A DNA stretch of 64,000 nucleotides from Cryoendolithus antarcticus (lineage: Eukaryota; Ascomycota; Dothideomycetes; Cladosporiales; Cladosporiaceae). Positions 19,458 to 30,276 of the stretch are shown piece after piece; position 1 is the first letter of the stretch; every line of letters begins with the position of its first letter. Made by a program: the position numbers and the translations under genes. The stretch spans positions 930,001 through 994,000 of the forward strand of contig NAJO01000004.1 of NCBI GenBank assembly GCA_002077065.1, written 5' to 3'. The notes beneath the pieces are model-generated. The model did not search any database and was not told where the DNA came from. It worked only from the letters and a program-made list of their open reading frames with translations.

Positions 19458-20549
19458 CTAGCTCAGACGGTTCCGCCTGCACGCATAGCAAGCCTGGATG
19501 CGACAATCCCTGCAAGCATAGACCCGATTCTTCGTCCGGTGGCAGAGCTCGCACTCAGCGCGTCTCTGTGGATTGTCGACAGCAGCCATCCAGTTTAAGG
19601 GGTGCGCGCAATCAGCAACGTTGAGTAGCTGCCGGGCCACCTGTCGGACTCTGCGACGATGCCGAACTGGCTGACCAGCACCCATTCCTTGCTCGCGATT
19701 GACGAGTACTTCTGCGCGCTGCTCGAGGCGCTCTTCGTTCCACTGTGCGCAACGGCAGGTCTTCGGCACCCAGTTCCCTCCGCACTCGTAGCAGAACTCA
19801 TGGCCACACACGCAACTGTAGTACGTTAGCATAGGCTCATGCAGGGATCAAACGAGAACTTACGTCATGTGGTTGCAGCCATGTGCAAGCTCGATCATCC
19901 TCCGGCACCTGTTGCATTGCCTCCAACCTTCGCCCTGTGCCGTGGCTCGTAGCTGCTCGAGTCCGATGTCCACAGCGCAAGGTCCATAATGGTATACGTT
20001 CTTGCATCCCTTGCAGGTGAATTGCGAGCACTGCAAGCACCGCGCATATCTGATTCCGAAAAGCCCGCTGGTCGTGGGATCCGGCGGGATGAACGCACCG
20101 CACTGCATATTCGAGCAGTAAGTCCGATCCAGAGTTCTGTATTCGACCGCCTTCGCTTCAAACTGCGTAGCTAGCTCCCCCTTCAGCATGGGTCTAGCAT
20201 CCTGCAGTGCGATCTCCCTTTGGCAACATCTCGGGGGAAATAGATTCTCATCGTTCATCGCCTGGGTAAACACATGACCCAGACAGTCTCCACAGTAAGG
20301 ATGCCTACACTCCGGGACGAAGTTCTGTCCATGATCGTTACAAGCAACGCACACAGTCCAGTTCGCGCGGTCAGCGGCGTCTCTGGCCATGGGATCGTCG
20401 GCTCCGTCTCCGCCGTCGTCCAGTAAATTATTGTCGCCGGATGTGGCCATTTGGATCGCGAGCTCGTAGTCATCGTCTTCCTGCTGAATGCGAGCGGCTT
20501 CGGCCTGGCGGCCATCGTGTCTGTGGAAGGCGTTCCAGAATGGATCCAT
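19458..20549 (-). CDS. RBR-type (RING1-IBR-RING2) E3 ubiquitin ligase
   Basis: Ubiquitin ligase of the HHARI/Parkin class. Exons 20549-19864 and 19815-19458, intron 19816-19863 (gtaagt...tacag); 347 residues. RING1 ~67-109 (CVACND...CRHPYCGDC...PPRCC). IBR with all eight ligands (C145, C150, C171, C174, C179, C182, H187, C191). RING2/Rcat ~212-240 (CNRCRRMIELAHGCNHMT|CVCGHEFCYECGG). By analogy with HHARI (HMVC) the catalytic cysteine is C230 in HMTC, and the intron falls inside the preceding Thr codon. After RING2 is a ~100-residue basic extension ending in an extra Cys-rich block (CELCHRTKNRVYACRDCRIQACYACRR) that may bind another zinc. Intact paralogue of the interrupted gene at 3759-4603. 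Substrates unknown. Confidence 0.88.
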
Positions 20550-21080
20550 TCTGGGAGGAGACGCTTGACTTTAGGTGTACGTGTAGTGGTGGGTGTGTCA
20601 GGGAAGTTCTCAGACGAGTGAGAGACAGGTAAGTCTTGATCACATGCCTAGTTCTTGTCCTCAGCCTGGCATGAGAATTTCTGGTGAAGTGAATTCCCAT
20701 TCATTTCTCAACTGAGACCGACGACCTGATTCCCCGCCATGAATGAGTCTGTCTTACCCGTACACCGCTGCGCAGGTGAAGAGGCAGTCACAGAAGTTGA
20801 GAGAGGGCTGCTGAGTGACAGTCCATCTTTTCTCTTCTGGATGCTCGCCGCTCCATCGAGCCTAAGTCCCGTAATTTCGTCAACATACTCACAGCAACGG
20901 ATGTGGTACTGAAATTACAACTGAGATGCAGACAATGATCCTGCACGGTTTCTCACAGTATGATCTGTCCGTCGTCCTCTATCGCAGCTATGGCATCGCC
21001 CTGTTTCGCCGCTGCAGGTGCTTCAAGAGCAGCATAGGAAACATGTGAGAAGTTCAGAGAAGCAGGGATACCCACTATCA
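20550..21080. other. Intergenic region
   Basis: Upstream of the RBR gene and downstream of the anthranilate synthase gene. Nothing recognised. Confidence 0.5.
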
Positions 21081-22782
21081 CTAAGCTGCCCCGATCTCTA
21101 CCTTTCCTTTCGTTGCTGCCTCGCCATTGACAGGAGTCTCGGGGAGATCTATGCTCTCCCCCTCCCCCTCATTCTGCTCAGCCCATATTTGCTTCTCAGC
21201 CTCTTCCACACACCTCACATTCGCAGCAGCCTTGTCCCGAGTCTCTTCCCACTCATCGGTCTCCACACTATCGAAAACTATCCCTCCTCCAGCTTGCAGG
21301 TAAACCACGCCATCTTTGTGGACCATCGTCCGTAAAGCAATGCACGTGTCCATAGCGCCCTCCTCGACTTCGCCAGAGGTCAAGTTCACCGACGGGTATC
21401 CAAAATAGCCGACGGCCCCGGCGTAGACCCCTCGTTTCTCTTTCTCAAGCGAAGCGATGAGCTGCATGGCGCGGACTTTCGGCGCGCCAGAAACAGTACC
21501 AGCTGGGAAGATCGAGCGGAAGGCATCAAACCTCGTCTTCCCCGGTCTCAGCAATCCCGAGACTTCAGAAACCAAATGCTGCACATGACTAAACTTCTGC
21601 ACGATCATGAGTTTCTCCACCCTCGTCGAGCTCGGCGTGCAAACACGATTGACATCATTCCTTGCCAAATCCACTAACATGACATGCTCCGCGCGGTCTT
21701 TCAAGCTCGCTCTCAGCGTGGCAGCAAGCTCAGCGTCAGCCGCCGGATCCGCACCTCGCTTCACAGTCCCGGCAATGGGATGTGTGATGATTCTTCCCGT
21801 CGTGGGAGATTTCTGCACCAGCAGTTCTGGCGAGGCGCCGATGATGTTGAAGTCCGCGCAGGAGATGTAGAAGAGGTAGGGCGAGGGGTTTATGGTGCGG
21901 AGTTGGCGGTAGATGTTGAAGGGATGGAGATCTGTTGGGCGAGCGATGCGTTGCGAGGGTACGGCTTGGATGATGTCGCCCTGTGTGATGTGGTGTTTTA
22001 GCTTCGTGACGTGGGCTTCGTAGCCAGATTGTCCGGTGTTGGAGGTGTATTTCTGATTCAGTCGGATGGGACCTTGTGGCGGCAAGGGAAGATCCTTAGA
22101 CTTGAGAATCTTGAGCATAGCCATAATCGTCGCCTGTCCCACAGAATACGCTATCTTCAGTCCCACCTCGTTCGTAGGATCCTCCGGGACGTGCAGATAC
22201 GTAATGACAATCACCTTCTGAAAGAAGTGATCCACAGCCACAATCGTATCAAACAGCCCAAACCAACTCTCCGGTACGCCCAACACGTCCTTAACCCCCT
22301 CATCCCTCGTCTTCGGCTCAAAGTACTTCACGCAATCATACCCCACATACCCAATCGCCCCGCCCGTCATAGGCGGTAGCCTCAACCGCGGCACATCAGC
22401 AACCCTCCACTGCCCTAACTCCTTCTCCAGTCGCGGTAAAGGATCCGCTTCAAGGCCATGTTTCGGGCCTGAAACGAGAGTTTTGCGCGGGTTGATGCCG
22501 ATAAACGAGTGGCGGCCGATTGTCTCGGTTGTGGCGGCGGATTCGAAGAGGAAGGATTCGGAGGATGCGGAGGCGGCGGAGAGTTTGAGGTAGATTGAGG
22601 AGGGGGTGAGGAATTCGGAGGAGATGGAGGAGCAGACGGGGATGAGGTTGGGTGGATTTGGGAGGGAGGCAGAGGAGGCGAGGAGGGAGGAGATTTCGCG
22701 GAGGGTGGGTTGGATGTTGGTCTGAGTCGATGTTAGATTTGCGTAGGGTGAACTCTAGAAGTGCACATACTGGAGTCGACAT
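21081..22782 (-). CDS. TRP2: Anthranilate synthase component I
   Basis: First step of tryptophan synthesis: chorismate plus ammonia or glutamine to anthranilate, with a glutamine amidotransferase partner (not in this window). Exons 22782-22771 (12 nt, MSTP) and 22721-21081, intron 22722-22770 (gtatgt...ctcag); 550 residues. The N-terminal regulatory region contains SFLFESAATTETIGRHSFIG, the equivalent of the Leu-Glu-Ser element that binds feedback tryptophan. Chorismate-binding signatures: GGAIGYVGYD, GASPELLV, PIAGTVKRGADPAADAE, EHVMLVDLARNDVNRVC, SGAPKVRAMQLI and YAGAVGYFGY. Length and motifs are complete. The 12-nt first exon depends on a strong GTATGT donor and in-frame joining. Confidence 0.93.
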
Positions 22783-23345
22783 GTCGTCGAAATTTATGTT
22801 ATACTAAGGAACAGGTCGCGGAGACGTCAGAAAAATGAACGGGCTGACCGAGAGCAGCATGAGTCGGGCTGATGCATAGGTGAGACTGCTGCGAATGTTT
22901 TATGTGATGTCCGTGTAAGAAGTGAGGTCGAGATTATTGCTCACATATCCAAAGTCCGGTCTTCGAGACTATAAATTCGGCGTTTCACAATGAACACATG
23001 CCGATGCGATTACATAGTGGGAGATGTAACGTCACGCAGCACGTTAAGACAGATGCGCAGGCACATATAGCAGTGTTCTTGATCTACTTTGGTCTACAGT
23101 CGGATCTCTCATCAAGTGCGTCTCGTCTCGTTGCCCTTGGCCTAGCCCAGCCATGTAGCGCGAAGGCGTCCGGATTGACACAGGCGGATCCTTGAGCCGC
23201 AGTAGCGACGCATTGACTTGCAGAGCACGAGCCGCGTCCTGCTTGATGTATAGTACAGGTCTTCGGCCTTGCGCGCCTCTCCAGGTGACGGACAAATCAA
23301 GCTGCCGGGCGACAAAGCCGAGCTCGCCGCTGCACATCCGCGCGA
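22783..23345. other. Intergenic region
   Basis: Promoter of anthranilate synthase and 3' region of the proteasome gene, both minus strand. No gene recognised. Confidence 0.5.
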
Positions 23346-24361
23346 TCATAGATTCGTAAGGTAGTCTTCGATCTCCGCAGGGCTGAGCTTCCGGAATCGT
23401 GGCCCTTGTGCGCCCTCAACACCTTCGTAGCCGAGTAGGTCGTTCGCTGGTGGTCCGATGATGCCTAAACACTGTCAATTACTGCACGATCACATCACTT
23501 CACAGCAACATAACATACCAATCTCCACCGTGTCCCCATTCATCTCCCCCTCAATGGTCTCCTTCAACGTCAACAACGCGATATGCACGGCATCCTCGAG
23601 CTCCAACCCCTCCGTATACCTCTTCTCCAAGAACGTCTTCGCACTAGTCGCACTCTTGCCAATAGCCGTAGCCTTCCAAGGAAAGTAGCTCCCACTCGGA
23701 TCCACCTGGTACAAACTCGGCCCTCCCTTCAGCACGCCTCCAGTCTTCCCACCAGGCGCCTTCTTCCCCTCCCCAACACCCAGCTCCTTCTCCGCCTCGG
23801 CCTCCTCTTGCGCAGGCAAGATTCCATCATCCCATCCCGCGATCAGCAGACTAACGCCGTAAGGTCTCACGCCTCCAGACTGCGTCGCCTCTTGCATGAC
23901 CCGCGCTACATCCTGCACCAAGATCCTCGTCGGTGGGTACTCGTTGTATATGCGCTTATAGCCTGTATGGCTGACTTTGCGCGCCTTGTCAACGAGGACA
24001 CGGTAATCCGGACCCATGCCCGAGTAGACCATGCCGATGTTTGGGGTTATGAGGGAGATTTTGGAGGAAGAGGCGGCGTCTATGAGGGGTGTGGAGGACT
24101 TCTTCTCGGTGGCTAGGACGATGCCGTTGGTTGCTTTTATGCCGAGGGAGGTCACGCCTTGGTTCACTGCATTGAGGGCATACTCTGGGTGGATTGTTAG
24201 AGGGCACTCTGGGGGTTTGGTGGTCTTGACTGGGCTAATGTACCTATTTGCACCAGCTTACCGCTATGAACAGGTCAGTGATTGATCATCTCATTAAAGA
24301 TCGATATCTCGACTTACCTGGGCGAGAATGTGGTGAGGGAGAATGAGTAGCGGTCGGCCAT
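23346..24361 (-). CDS. PRE8: 20S proteasome subunit alpha 2
   Basis: Alpha-ring subunit of the 20S proteasome. Four exons: 24361-24318, 24263-24244 (20 nt), 24184-23519, 23464-23346; 282 residues. N-terminus [28 protein letters not shown] is assembled across three exons and matches the alpha signature. Further motifs: [66 protein letters not shown], and the C-terminus [16 protein letters not shown]. Yeast Pre8 is about 250 residues; here there is an extra charged segment of ~28 residues ([20 protein letters not shown] and GGKTGGV) in the loop before LYQVDPSG. The last intron (23465-23518) removes a cryptic read-through stop. Confidence 0.95.
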
Positions 24362-24742
24362 GGTGGGCCTTTGCTATGCAATGAAGGACGATATGCCGTG
24401 TTCAGTCTATCAAGTCAGGTCTGAGCGAGATGCGGGTGCAGGTAGATAGGTCGTGAATGCAAGAGTCGTCAATTATACATGTTTCGTAGCTGTTCATGAA
24501 GCTTAAGATCGACTGCAGGCAACGCGAGCTACGCGGTTCATACAAGCGGCCTCAGGCTTTCAGGCGCCAACTCTGAATTCGACCTCATGTCTTGGGGTTC
24601 GCGTCTTGACATGTTTGACCTACGCTCCTCGGATCGTCATGGAGCCATATACTACCGCTTACTACTAGAGGAGAACTAACTAGACTGTGGAATCCTCCGC
24701 TCATGTCCACCTCCGCTACCGCTGCACACTGGCCACGGCCAC
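24362..24742. other. Intergenic region
   Basis: Between proteasome alpha 2 and the CCCH gene. No motifs recognised. Confidence 0.5.
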
Positions 24743-25834
24743 TTACTCAAACCCTTCCAGGAACCACGGCTCTTGCTCTCCAGCCTTGACGAGCTCCGGT
24801 GTGACGCCTTCGGCATCGTCGTCTGATGTCTTCCTTGAACCTTCGAAGTACCACTCCGGCTGCTGGCGCCTCGCTCTGTCGCCTTTTGATCTATCCTTCT
24901 TCGCCTGCCCATCCCCAGCACACCACTTCAAACCACACGGGCGATGATGCACGTACCCTGGTGGCGGCTCGACCATCTTGGGTGGATCTTCTAGCGCATG
25001 CTTCATGGAACAGGTCTGTCTTCGACACTTCCCATGCAACCAGAAGAAGCACGTTGCTCCTGTTACCATGGCTGTCTGGCTGACAGGAACGCACGAAGAA
25101 GCTCGAGCGACTTGTGTCGCCGCGATTGGTGGCGAACTTGGGTAGAAATCGCTGTAGTCGACCCTGGTACGCTTGGTGACTGGCTCCTGGTTTAGCTCTT
25201 CGTCGAGGTCGTCGTACGAAAGCGTCATGTTCCTTGCCCCTTGACCCGTGGGCTCGTCACGATGAGTGATTCTCTTCCGCTTCTTGGTCGTCGGCTCCGC
25301 TGAACGCTCACCGATCGCTCTCAGCACCGGCTTGGCCTGCCTTCTGGCCTGATCCGGCAGTGGAGCTATCTTCCTGGCCTGACTTCTCGGCGGCCGCCCG
25401 TCCTTCCATCGACACAATGGCAATCCGCACGGCTCCTGGTGAATCTTACGGGACGCGTAAGTAGGCAGCCTGTGAATTCTGTAGGACCCTGCGTCCTCTG
25501 GTACGGTGTGTGAGTTCGTGCACTTGCCCTCTGCCTGTCGTTGACACGGGATGTTGTGATATGCGAAGAAGCAGATCTTCTTGCATTGGTTACTGGCCAA
25601 TGTAGAGCTTTGGCTACCTACGACCTCTCCCTCTTCAAGATCGTCGGCCTGGCCATCGAGCTTGTCGTGCGATACTTCTGCTGAAGTATTCTCTAGAATA
25701 ACGACCAGAGCATCAAGAGCGTCACCTCCATCATCGCATACGCTCGTGTCGCGAGTGTTCTTAGAATGCGCTGCAGCTGGCTGAGATGAGTCCGTGCTCT
25801 TCGACGGACTGACCAGATACTGTAGCAAGTCCAT
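24743..25834 (-). CDS. Protein with two CCCH zinc fingers and a duplicated H-x3-C-x4-C motif
   Basis: 363 residues, single exon from ATG 25834. Finger 1 is C88-x8-C97-x7-C105-x3-H109 (CFFAYHNIPC...CTNSH); finger 2 is C262-x7-C270-x4-C275-x3-H279 (CFFWLHGKC...CSMKH). About 17-23 residues after each is the same motif, H-x2-PCGL-x2-C (H132...C136...C141 and H296...C300...C305). The protein therefore contains two copies of a composite module separated by ~120 residues. The linker is basic (TTKKRKRITHRDEP, VTKRTRVDY) with likely nuclear localisation signals. CCCH fingers usually bind RNA, so an RNA-binding nuclear protein is likely, but targets cannot be inferred. Confidence 0.8.
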   Translation of the reverse strand: MDLLQYLVSPSKSTDSSQPAAAHSKNTRDTSVCDDGGDALDALVVILENTSAEVSHDKLDGQADDLEEGEVVGSQSSTLASNQCKKICFFAYHNIPCQRQAEGKCTNSHTVPEDAGSYRIHRLPTYASRKIHQEPCGLPLCRWKDGRPPRSQARKIAPLPDQARRQAKPVLRAIGERSAEPTTKKRKRITHRDEPTGQGARNMTLSYDDLDEELNQEPVTKRTRVDYSDFYPSSPPIAATQVARASSCVPVSQTAMVTGATCFFWLHGKCRRQTCSMKHALEDPPKMVEPPPGYVHHRPCGLKWCAGDGQAKKDRSKGDRARRQQPEWYFEGSRKTSDDDAEGVTPELVKAGEQEPWFLEGFE

Positions 25835-26650
25835 GACGCTGATGTGTTGCGAGATGGAACGCGTCAGTGTGTGAGTGTGTCAGCGTCTCAAAGCAAGTCA
25901 GCGTGGTCTCAAAGCTTGTCTAGGCTACGCCGAGACTCACAGGCCTAGCTTGTGACAGTCTGCACGAGGCGACTCGTTGTCTTGTGACAGGCTCAACGAT
26001 GCGACTCGTTGTCTTGTGACGGTCGACACGAAAGTGAATCTTTGTCACAACTGTGATGGTACGGAGCGAGCCACGATCAAGTGAGTGAACGGAAGAGGTG
26101 AGAAGCGCCCGAATTGCTGAGCACTGTCATATGATTGAGGGATTGAGGCGCTCGACACGCCCACGATCGCTCAATGCGCTCAGATCAGCACCTATAAGGG
26201 AACAGGAACGGTCGGCGGTATGCCTAGCTTCCCGGTCATTCTTCAGATCACCGGTGCGCAGGATGAGCTCTTCCCAGCTTAGTCGCGGTGGTGGAGCGCT
26301 GGTCTACCTCCTTATGGAGACGCCGAGATCAGCATCAACCAGAGCTTTCAATGCAGCACTCCTCAGCGTGGTACTTCACGTCGACTCTCGGTCACTGAAG
26401 CACATCATGGGAGCACAGGAGCATTTGACACTTCGTGGAGAAGCGAAGTCATTCGATGCTGACGGGCGCAGAACTCTAAGTTCCGCGAAATTGCATACCC
26501 CCGATGCGGTGGCACCCCAAAATGAGGTGCACATGATAGTGGACACACGCCTGTGCTTCGATGCCACAAATCCGTCCAAAGCTAGGCATACCCTCTCTGC
26601 GTAAGTGACTTTCCATGTCTCCTCCCCTCCTCTTCCGTCAAACTTCACTC
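25835..26650. other. Intergenic region
   Basis: Upstream of the CCCH gene and downstream of the Pro-rich gene. Contains a three-copy 32-nt repeat (25949-26045). A plus-strand open frame at 26098-26604 has no recognisable motif and starts at a non-ATG codon; I do not call it. Confidence 0.5.
25949..26045. repeat. Three-copy ~32-nt imperfect tandem repeat
   Basis: Units start at 25949, 25981 and 26013 with cttgtgac(a/g)g, followed by a CACGA-like core and gcgactcgttgt. Units 1 and 2 share a 20-nt identical stretch (25969-25988 and 26001-26020); unit 3 is diverged. Located 115-210 nt upstream of the CCCH gene's ATG. Confidence 0.7.
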
Positions 26651-27496
26651 TCACTTCGCCGCTCCACCCTTTCCGCGCAAAATCCCCTTCAGCCTTCTCA
26701 ACGTCTTCCCCTTCTCAGTACTCCCATCACTCACCCTACGACCTCCCTCGCCGGCTCCCATAGCCCCTCCGACTCCACCCACGGCACCGCCAGCCCCGTT
26801 CTCACCATCACCACTCGCACCAACCCATTCCTTCACCCTCTCCTGCCCCTTGAAGTAGTCCCGGAAATTATGCCTCCCAACGCCCTTCTCACTCCCCTCC
26901 TCATCTCCACTCGGCGGCCTCCCTCCAATGAACTCCCGCATCGGCTGCCATTCGATTGGGGGAGGGAACTTACCCGTGATCATCACGCGGTCGAACTTGA
27001 TCTCCGCTTCGAGATTATGCGCTTTCAGTCCCTCCCAGAAGGCTAGCGGATTCTGATTGTACAGATTCTCCAAGGCGTCGAAGAGCTCTTTGGCGATGGC
27101 TGTCGGGGGCCGGGCGGGGATGACGATGTTGCTCGAAGTCGGGGTTGCAGTTGAGTGAGGCAACGAGGAGGATGTCTTGGGTGGCTGAATGTCAGGCTGC
27201 TGGAAAGGGGGAAGGGGAAGTGTTGATGATGCCGCGGCCGCAGCATCACGGATAGGGGAGAAAGGAGGGAGTTGGGGGAGAGTTACCTTGCTGTCTTCTG
27301 TTGGCGGAGGTGGGAGGGGCTTGTCGACTGACTTGACTGATTTGGCGGGCGAACCCTCACTTGACTGAGTCTTGCGCGATGAGTCTGGCGACGTCGATAG
27401 CGGCGAGGAGAAGGGTGTTTTGAGCTTTGGATCGAACATCGATGCTGGTGGTGGTGGAAGGGGCTTGGTGGTGTTCGCTTTACTCGGCGTTGTCAT
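26651..27496 (-). CDS. Hypothetical proline-rich protein
   Basis: 281 residues from ATG 27496 (MTTPSKANTTKPLPPPPASM). The frame is open upstream to 27616, but that part looks like leader. The N-terminal half is disordered with two PLPPPP motifs and SSPLSTSPDSS-type Ser/Pro runs, potential SH3 or profilin ligands. Residues ~155-225 look ordered and helical (TAIAKELFDALENLYNQNPLAFWEGLKAHNLEAEIKFDRVMITG, then PPPIEWQPMREFIGG). The C-terminus is Gly-rich and then basic (KGKTLRRLKGILRGKGG), possibly membrane or nucleic-acid binding. Family not recognised. Confidence 0.65.
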   Translation of the reverse strand: MTTPSKANTTKPLPPPPASMFDPKLKTPFSSPLSTSPDSSRKTQSSEGSPAKSVKSVDKPLPPPPTEDSKVTLPQLPPFSPIRDAAAAASSTLPLPPFQQPDIQPPKTSSSLPHSTATPTSSNIVIPARPPTAIAKELFDALENLYNQNPLAFWEGLKAHNLEAEIKFDRVMITGKFPPPIEWQPMREFIGGRPPSGDEEGSEKGVGRHNFRDYFKGQERVKEWVGASGDGENGAGGAVGGVGGAMGAGEGGRRVSDGSTEKGKTLRRLKGILRGKGGAAK

Positions 27497-27854
27497 GGTT
27501 GAGGGTGGAGGGTATGTGTTGATGAGGGTGAGGTTGATGATGAGGAGAGGAGGAAGTGAGTGAGGGATGAAGGCGGAGGGCGGTGATGAGCTTGCGCGGC
27601 CTTGTAAGGCGAGCATGTGCCATTGTCGACGACATTGTCACGTGAAAGAATGATAGAGAAGGGAGGGAGGGTGTTGACATGTGATCGGGGAAGAGTGTTC
27701 ATTGACAGCCATTATGATAATGCCCCAGGTATTGTCCGCCCAGCTTTGATATCGTCAACATCAGTCCCAAGCGCCCACTCAATCCATTCAGCAATACGCA
27801 CCAAACGCTCCTTCCCAGCAAACATAACCTCCAAGCGCATCGACAAGCACATCC
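27497..27854. other. Intergenic region
   Basis: 358 nt between two minus-strand genes: leader of the Pro-rich gene and 3' flank of RAD7. Nothing else seen. Confidence 0.4.
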
Positions 27855-29834
27855 TCAAGCACCCACCTCGACAGCCATCCCTCCAATTTCAATTCCCTGT
27901 ATCCCCACGCCATCCCCATCAAAATACCCACCAAACTGCTCAATCCCCTCCCTCGCCCTCGGAACGCCAATCAAAACCACACTCCCGGGCACCCTCACAG
28001 CGCCAACATCAAAACACCCAAAAGCAACCAGCTTCTTGAGCGCAGGGCAGGCCTTAAATATTCCCTCCACGACCTCCGTATCCACCCGACTGCAGAAAGA
28101 GACATTGATATACTCCAGCGCTGGATAGACGGCATCCGACGAGCAGAAAGCTTCACTGAGCGCGACGAGGTCAATGTGCCGACAAGACGATATATCCAGA
28201 TGTTTCAAAGCCTGGCCCGAATGAGCCATCAGCGCCGTGAAGCCCGCGGACCCCAGGCCAATGGGGTCTTCGAGCGGACCGTCGGAGTTGTTATTGTCGA
28301 TGTCGCGGGTGGCGTTGAAGTCCGCGAATACCAGGGAAGCGTTCGGCCAGGCTGTGAAGAGGGATGTGAAAGCAGCGTCGGTGATTGTGTCGTTCTCGGA
28401 GACACGGAGCTTCTGCAAGGAGCGGCAGTGGGAGTGGATTGCTGCGAGGAGGGAGTCGTCGGCGTCGAGGAATTTCTCGAGCGAGAGGGTGAGGAGTTTC
28501 GGTCCGCGTTGCTCGATCAGGCTGATGAGGGATTCGTTGCTGACGTCTCGAGACAGCTGGAGGGAGAGGTGTTGGAGTTTCGGCAGCGTAGCGATAGCAG
28601 CCACAGCCCTCTCCCCCAGCCGACGACAAAGCTTGAACTTCAGCCTCCTGATGTTCCTGCACTCCCTAGCCATAACCTCCACGCTCTCGTCCTCAAGCGC
28701 ATTATCCAGCCACTTCAACGCCAGACTCTCCAGCCTCCCTCCCATCACCGTGAAGAACTTCTCCCACATCTCCGTACTCACCAGATTACTCGCATAAAGC
28801 TGCACATGCTTCAATTTCGAACATCGCTCAAGCATATACTCCATAGCCTCATCCTTCATCTGACACGTATTCCCCAGCACCAGCTTCTGCACATTCGGCA
28901 CAACGGCAAAGATCTGCTTGTAATCGTCCGCTTCCAGATACGCAGCGTCATGCAACACCACGCTCTGCAGATCCGGACGCAGGAAAAGTGGCAGAGTCTT
29001 GGGCTTCAGCACTCGCTGCTTGCTGAAAATCTGACTTAGCCGCTCGACAAGCGGTGCGGGCATATCGCCCAACTCCTCAACATCATCGTGGTGCTTAGCC
29101 ACAGTCTCGATGCACATCTGCTGCAGACTCTTTGCGCCTCGATTCACCAGCCCGTCCAGACGATCTGACTCCAGCTTCCTCCTCTTCCGGCCTTGCGGTT
29201 GCTTGGCCGCGGACTTCTTCTCAGCTTTGACGTCTTTCTTCAGCTCCTTGCCACAAGGCGTACAGACTAGCCCACCATCTGGGCCTTCGATATTGTAGGG
29301 CGTGACAGTGAAGCGTTTGCTGCAGATTTCGCAGTGCTCGAATTGGCCGGGCAGAGGCCGGGATTTCTTGTACATGTCGCGGGAGAGGTCATCGGGGTCG
29401 AAGTCGTCGTCTGAGTCGCCGTCGTCATCATCGTCCGGGTCGCCCTTCTTACCTTTCTTTCCCTTCGTCTTGCCCTTCCCTTTGCTCTTCCCCTTCTCCT
29501 CTTTGCCCTTGCCCTTACCAGCCTTTGCCTTCTTGATCTTCTCTAACGCCTCCACCTCCCCCTTTCGTTTCCTCTTCTTGCTGTCCTCCCTTACCCTCTC
29601 CTCTTCCTCCTCATCTATCTCCACGACATCCTCGTCTGCACCGTCCTCCCCAGTCGCGGGCGTGGCCGCTGCACCTGCCGCAATAGAAGGTCCCTCCCCG
29701 TTATTGCGAGCCTCCCTCTGTCGCCTCTCATGGTCGTCCCGGATCTGCGCAGCCGAGATGTTATTCGCTGCCAAGAAGTCCGTCAAAGCGGATTGAGGCC
29801 CGCGGATGCGATTGCCGTTGCGGCGGCCGGACAT
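27855..29834 (-). CDS. RAD7: DNA repair protein Rad7 (global-genome nucleotide excision repair)
   Basis: Part of the Rad7-Rad16 complex that senses UV damage in non-transcribed chromatin; also acts with a cullin in yeast. A single 659-residue exon. The N-terminus (GRRNGNRIRGPQSALTDFLAANNISA) matches the family's PxSALT-type start. Then come an acidic stretch and a long Lys/Gly-rich low-complexity run, a C-x2-C...C-x2-C zinc site (HCEICSKRF...GLVCTPCGKEL) and a leucine-rich repeat region from ~residue 240 to the end (LVLGNTCQMKDEAMEYMLERC, LKFKLCRRLGERAVAAIATLPKL, LDISSCRHIDLVALSEAF, INVSFCSRVDTEVVEGIF). A typical fungal Rad7. Confidence 0.92.
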   Translation of the reverse strand: MSGRRNGNRIRGPQSALTDFLAANNISAAQIRDDHERRQREARNNGEGPSIAAGAAATPATGEDGADEDVVEIDEEEEERVREDSKKRKRKGEVEALEKIKKAKAGKGKGKEEKGKSKGKGKTKGKKGKKGDPDDDDDGDSDDDFDPDDLSRDMYKKSRPLPGQFEHCEICSKRFTVTPYNIEGPDGGLVCTPCGKELKKDVKAEKKSAAKQPQGRKRRKLESDRLDGLVNRGAKSLQQMCIETVAKHHDDVEELGDMPAPLVERLSQIFSKQRVLKPKTLPLFLRPDLQSVVLHDAAYLEADDYKQIFAVVPNVQKLVLGNTCQMKDEAMEYMLERCSKLKHVQLYASNLVSTEMWEKFFTVMGGRLESLALKWLDNALEDESVEVMARECRNIRRLKFKLCRRLGERAVAAIATLPKLQHLSLQLSRDVSNESLISLIEQRGPKLLTLSLEKFLDADDSLLAAIHSHCRSLQKLRVSENDTITDAAFTSLFTAWPNASLVFADFNATRDIDNNNSDGPLEDPIGLGSAGFTALMAHSGQALKHLDISSCRHIDLVALSEAFCSSDAVYPALEYINVSFCSRVDTEVVEGIFKACPALKKLVAFGCFDVGAVRVPGSVVLIGVPRAREGIEQFGGYFDGDGVGIQGIEIGGMAVEVGA

Positions 29835-30276
29835 TGTTGCTGCAGTACGAGGGAGCCGGGTGTATGTCGTCTATGGGACAGTGCGGAACAGCAGTGGCAA
29901 AGGGTATGGAGGAAAGCCGTTTGCTGTAGTCCAGGAGGAGGATTGTGTGTGGTAGAGTGGGGATTGGCTCGTGCAGACAGAAGGCAGCATGTGGCAAACT
30001 TTGATGTTCGTGAAGGAAGGTACGCGCGGGGAACTCGCGTTAAGTGGAACGCGGTGTCACGTGCTTGCACTTTCACTTTCTGCACAGATATCCACCAGGG
30101 TAGCAGCACAGCGTGAAGTACGTGACAGCCTCCATGATCCTGAAGTGAAGCATATGGCTGTATGTGTTCGTCTCTGGTAGCTACGGAATTTCCTCTACGC
30201 CTACATCTTTAGGCACAGTTTGGCCGTGCAACGTCCAGCAAGCCCTCAAGCCACCCTCCTCCTCTTCTCCTTCCTC
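29835..30276. other. Intergenic region
   Basis: Promoter of RAD7 and 3' flank of the leucyl-tRNA synthetase gene. No gene recognised. Confidence 0.5.

Noticed and set aside
26098..26604. 168-codon plus-strand ORF
   Set aside because: Non-ATG start, no domain, composition unlike neighbouring genes.
28176..29039. 287-codon plus-strand ORF
   Set aside because: Antisense shadow of RAD7.
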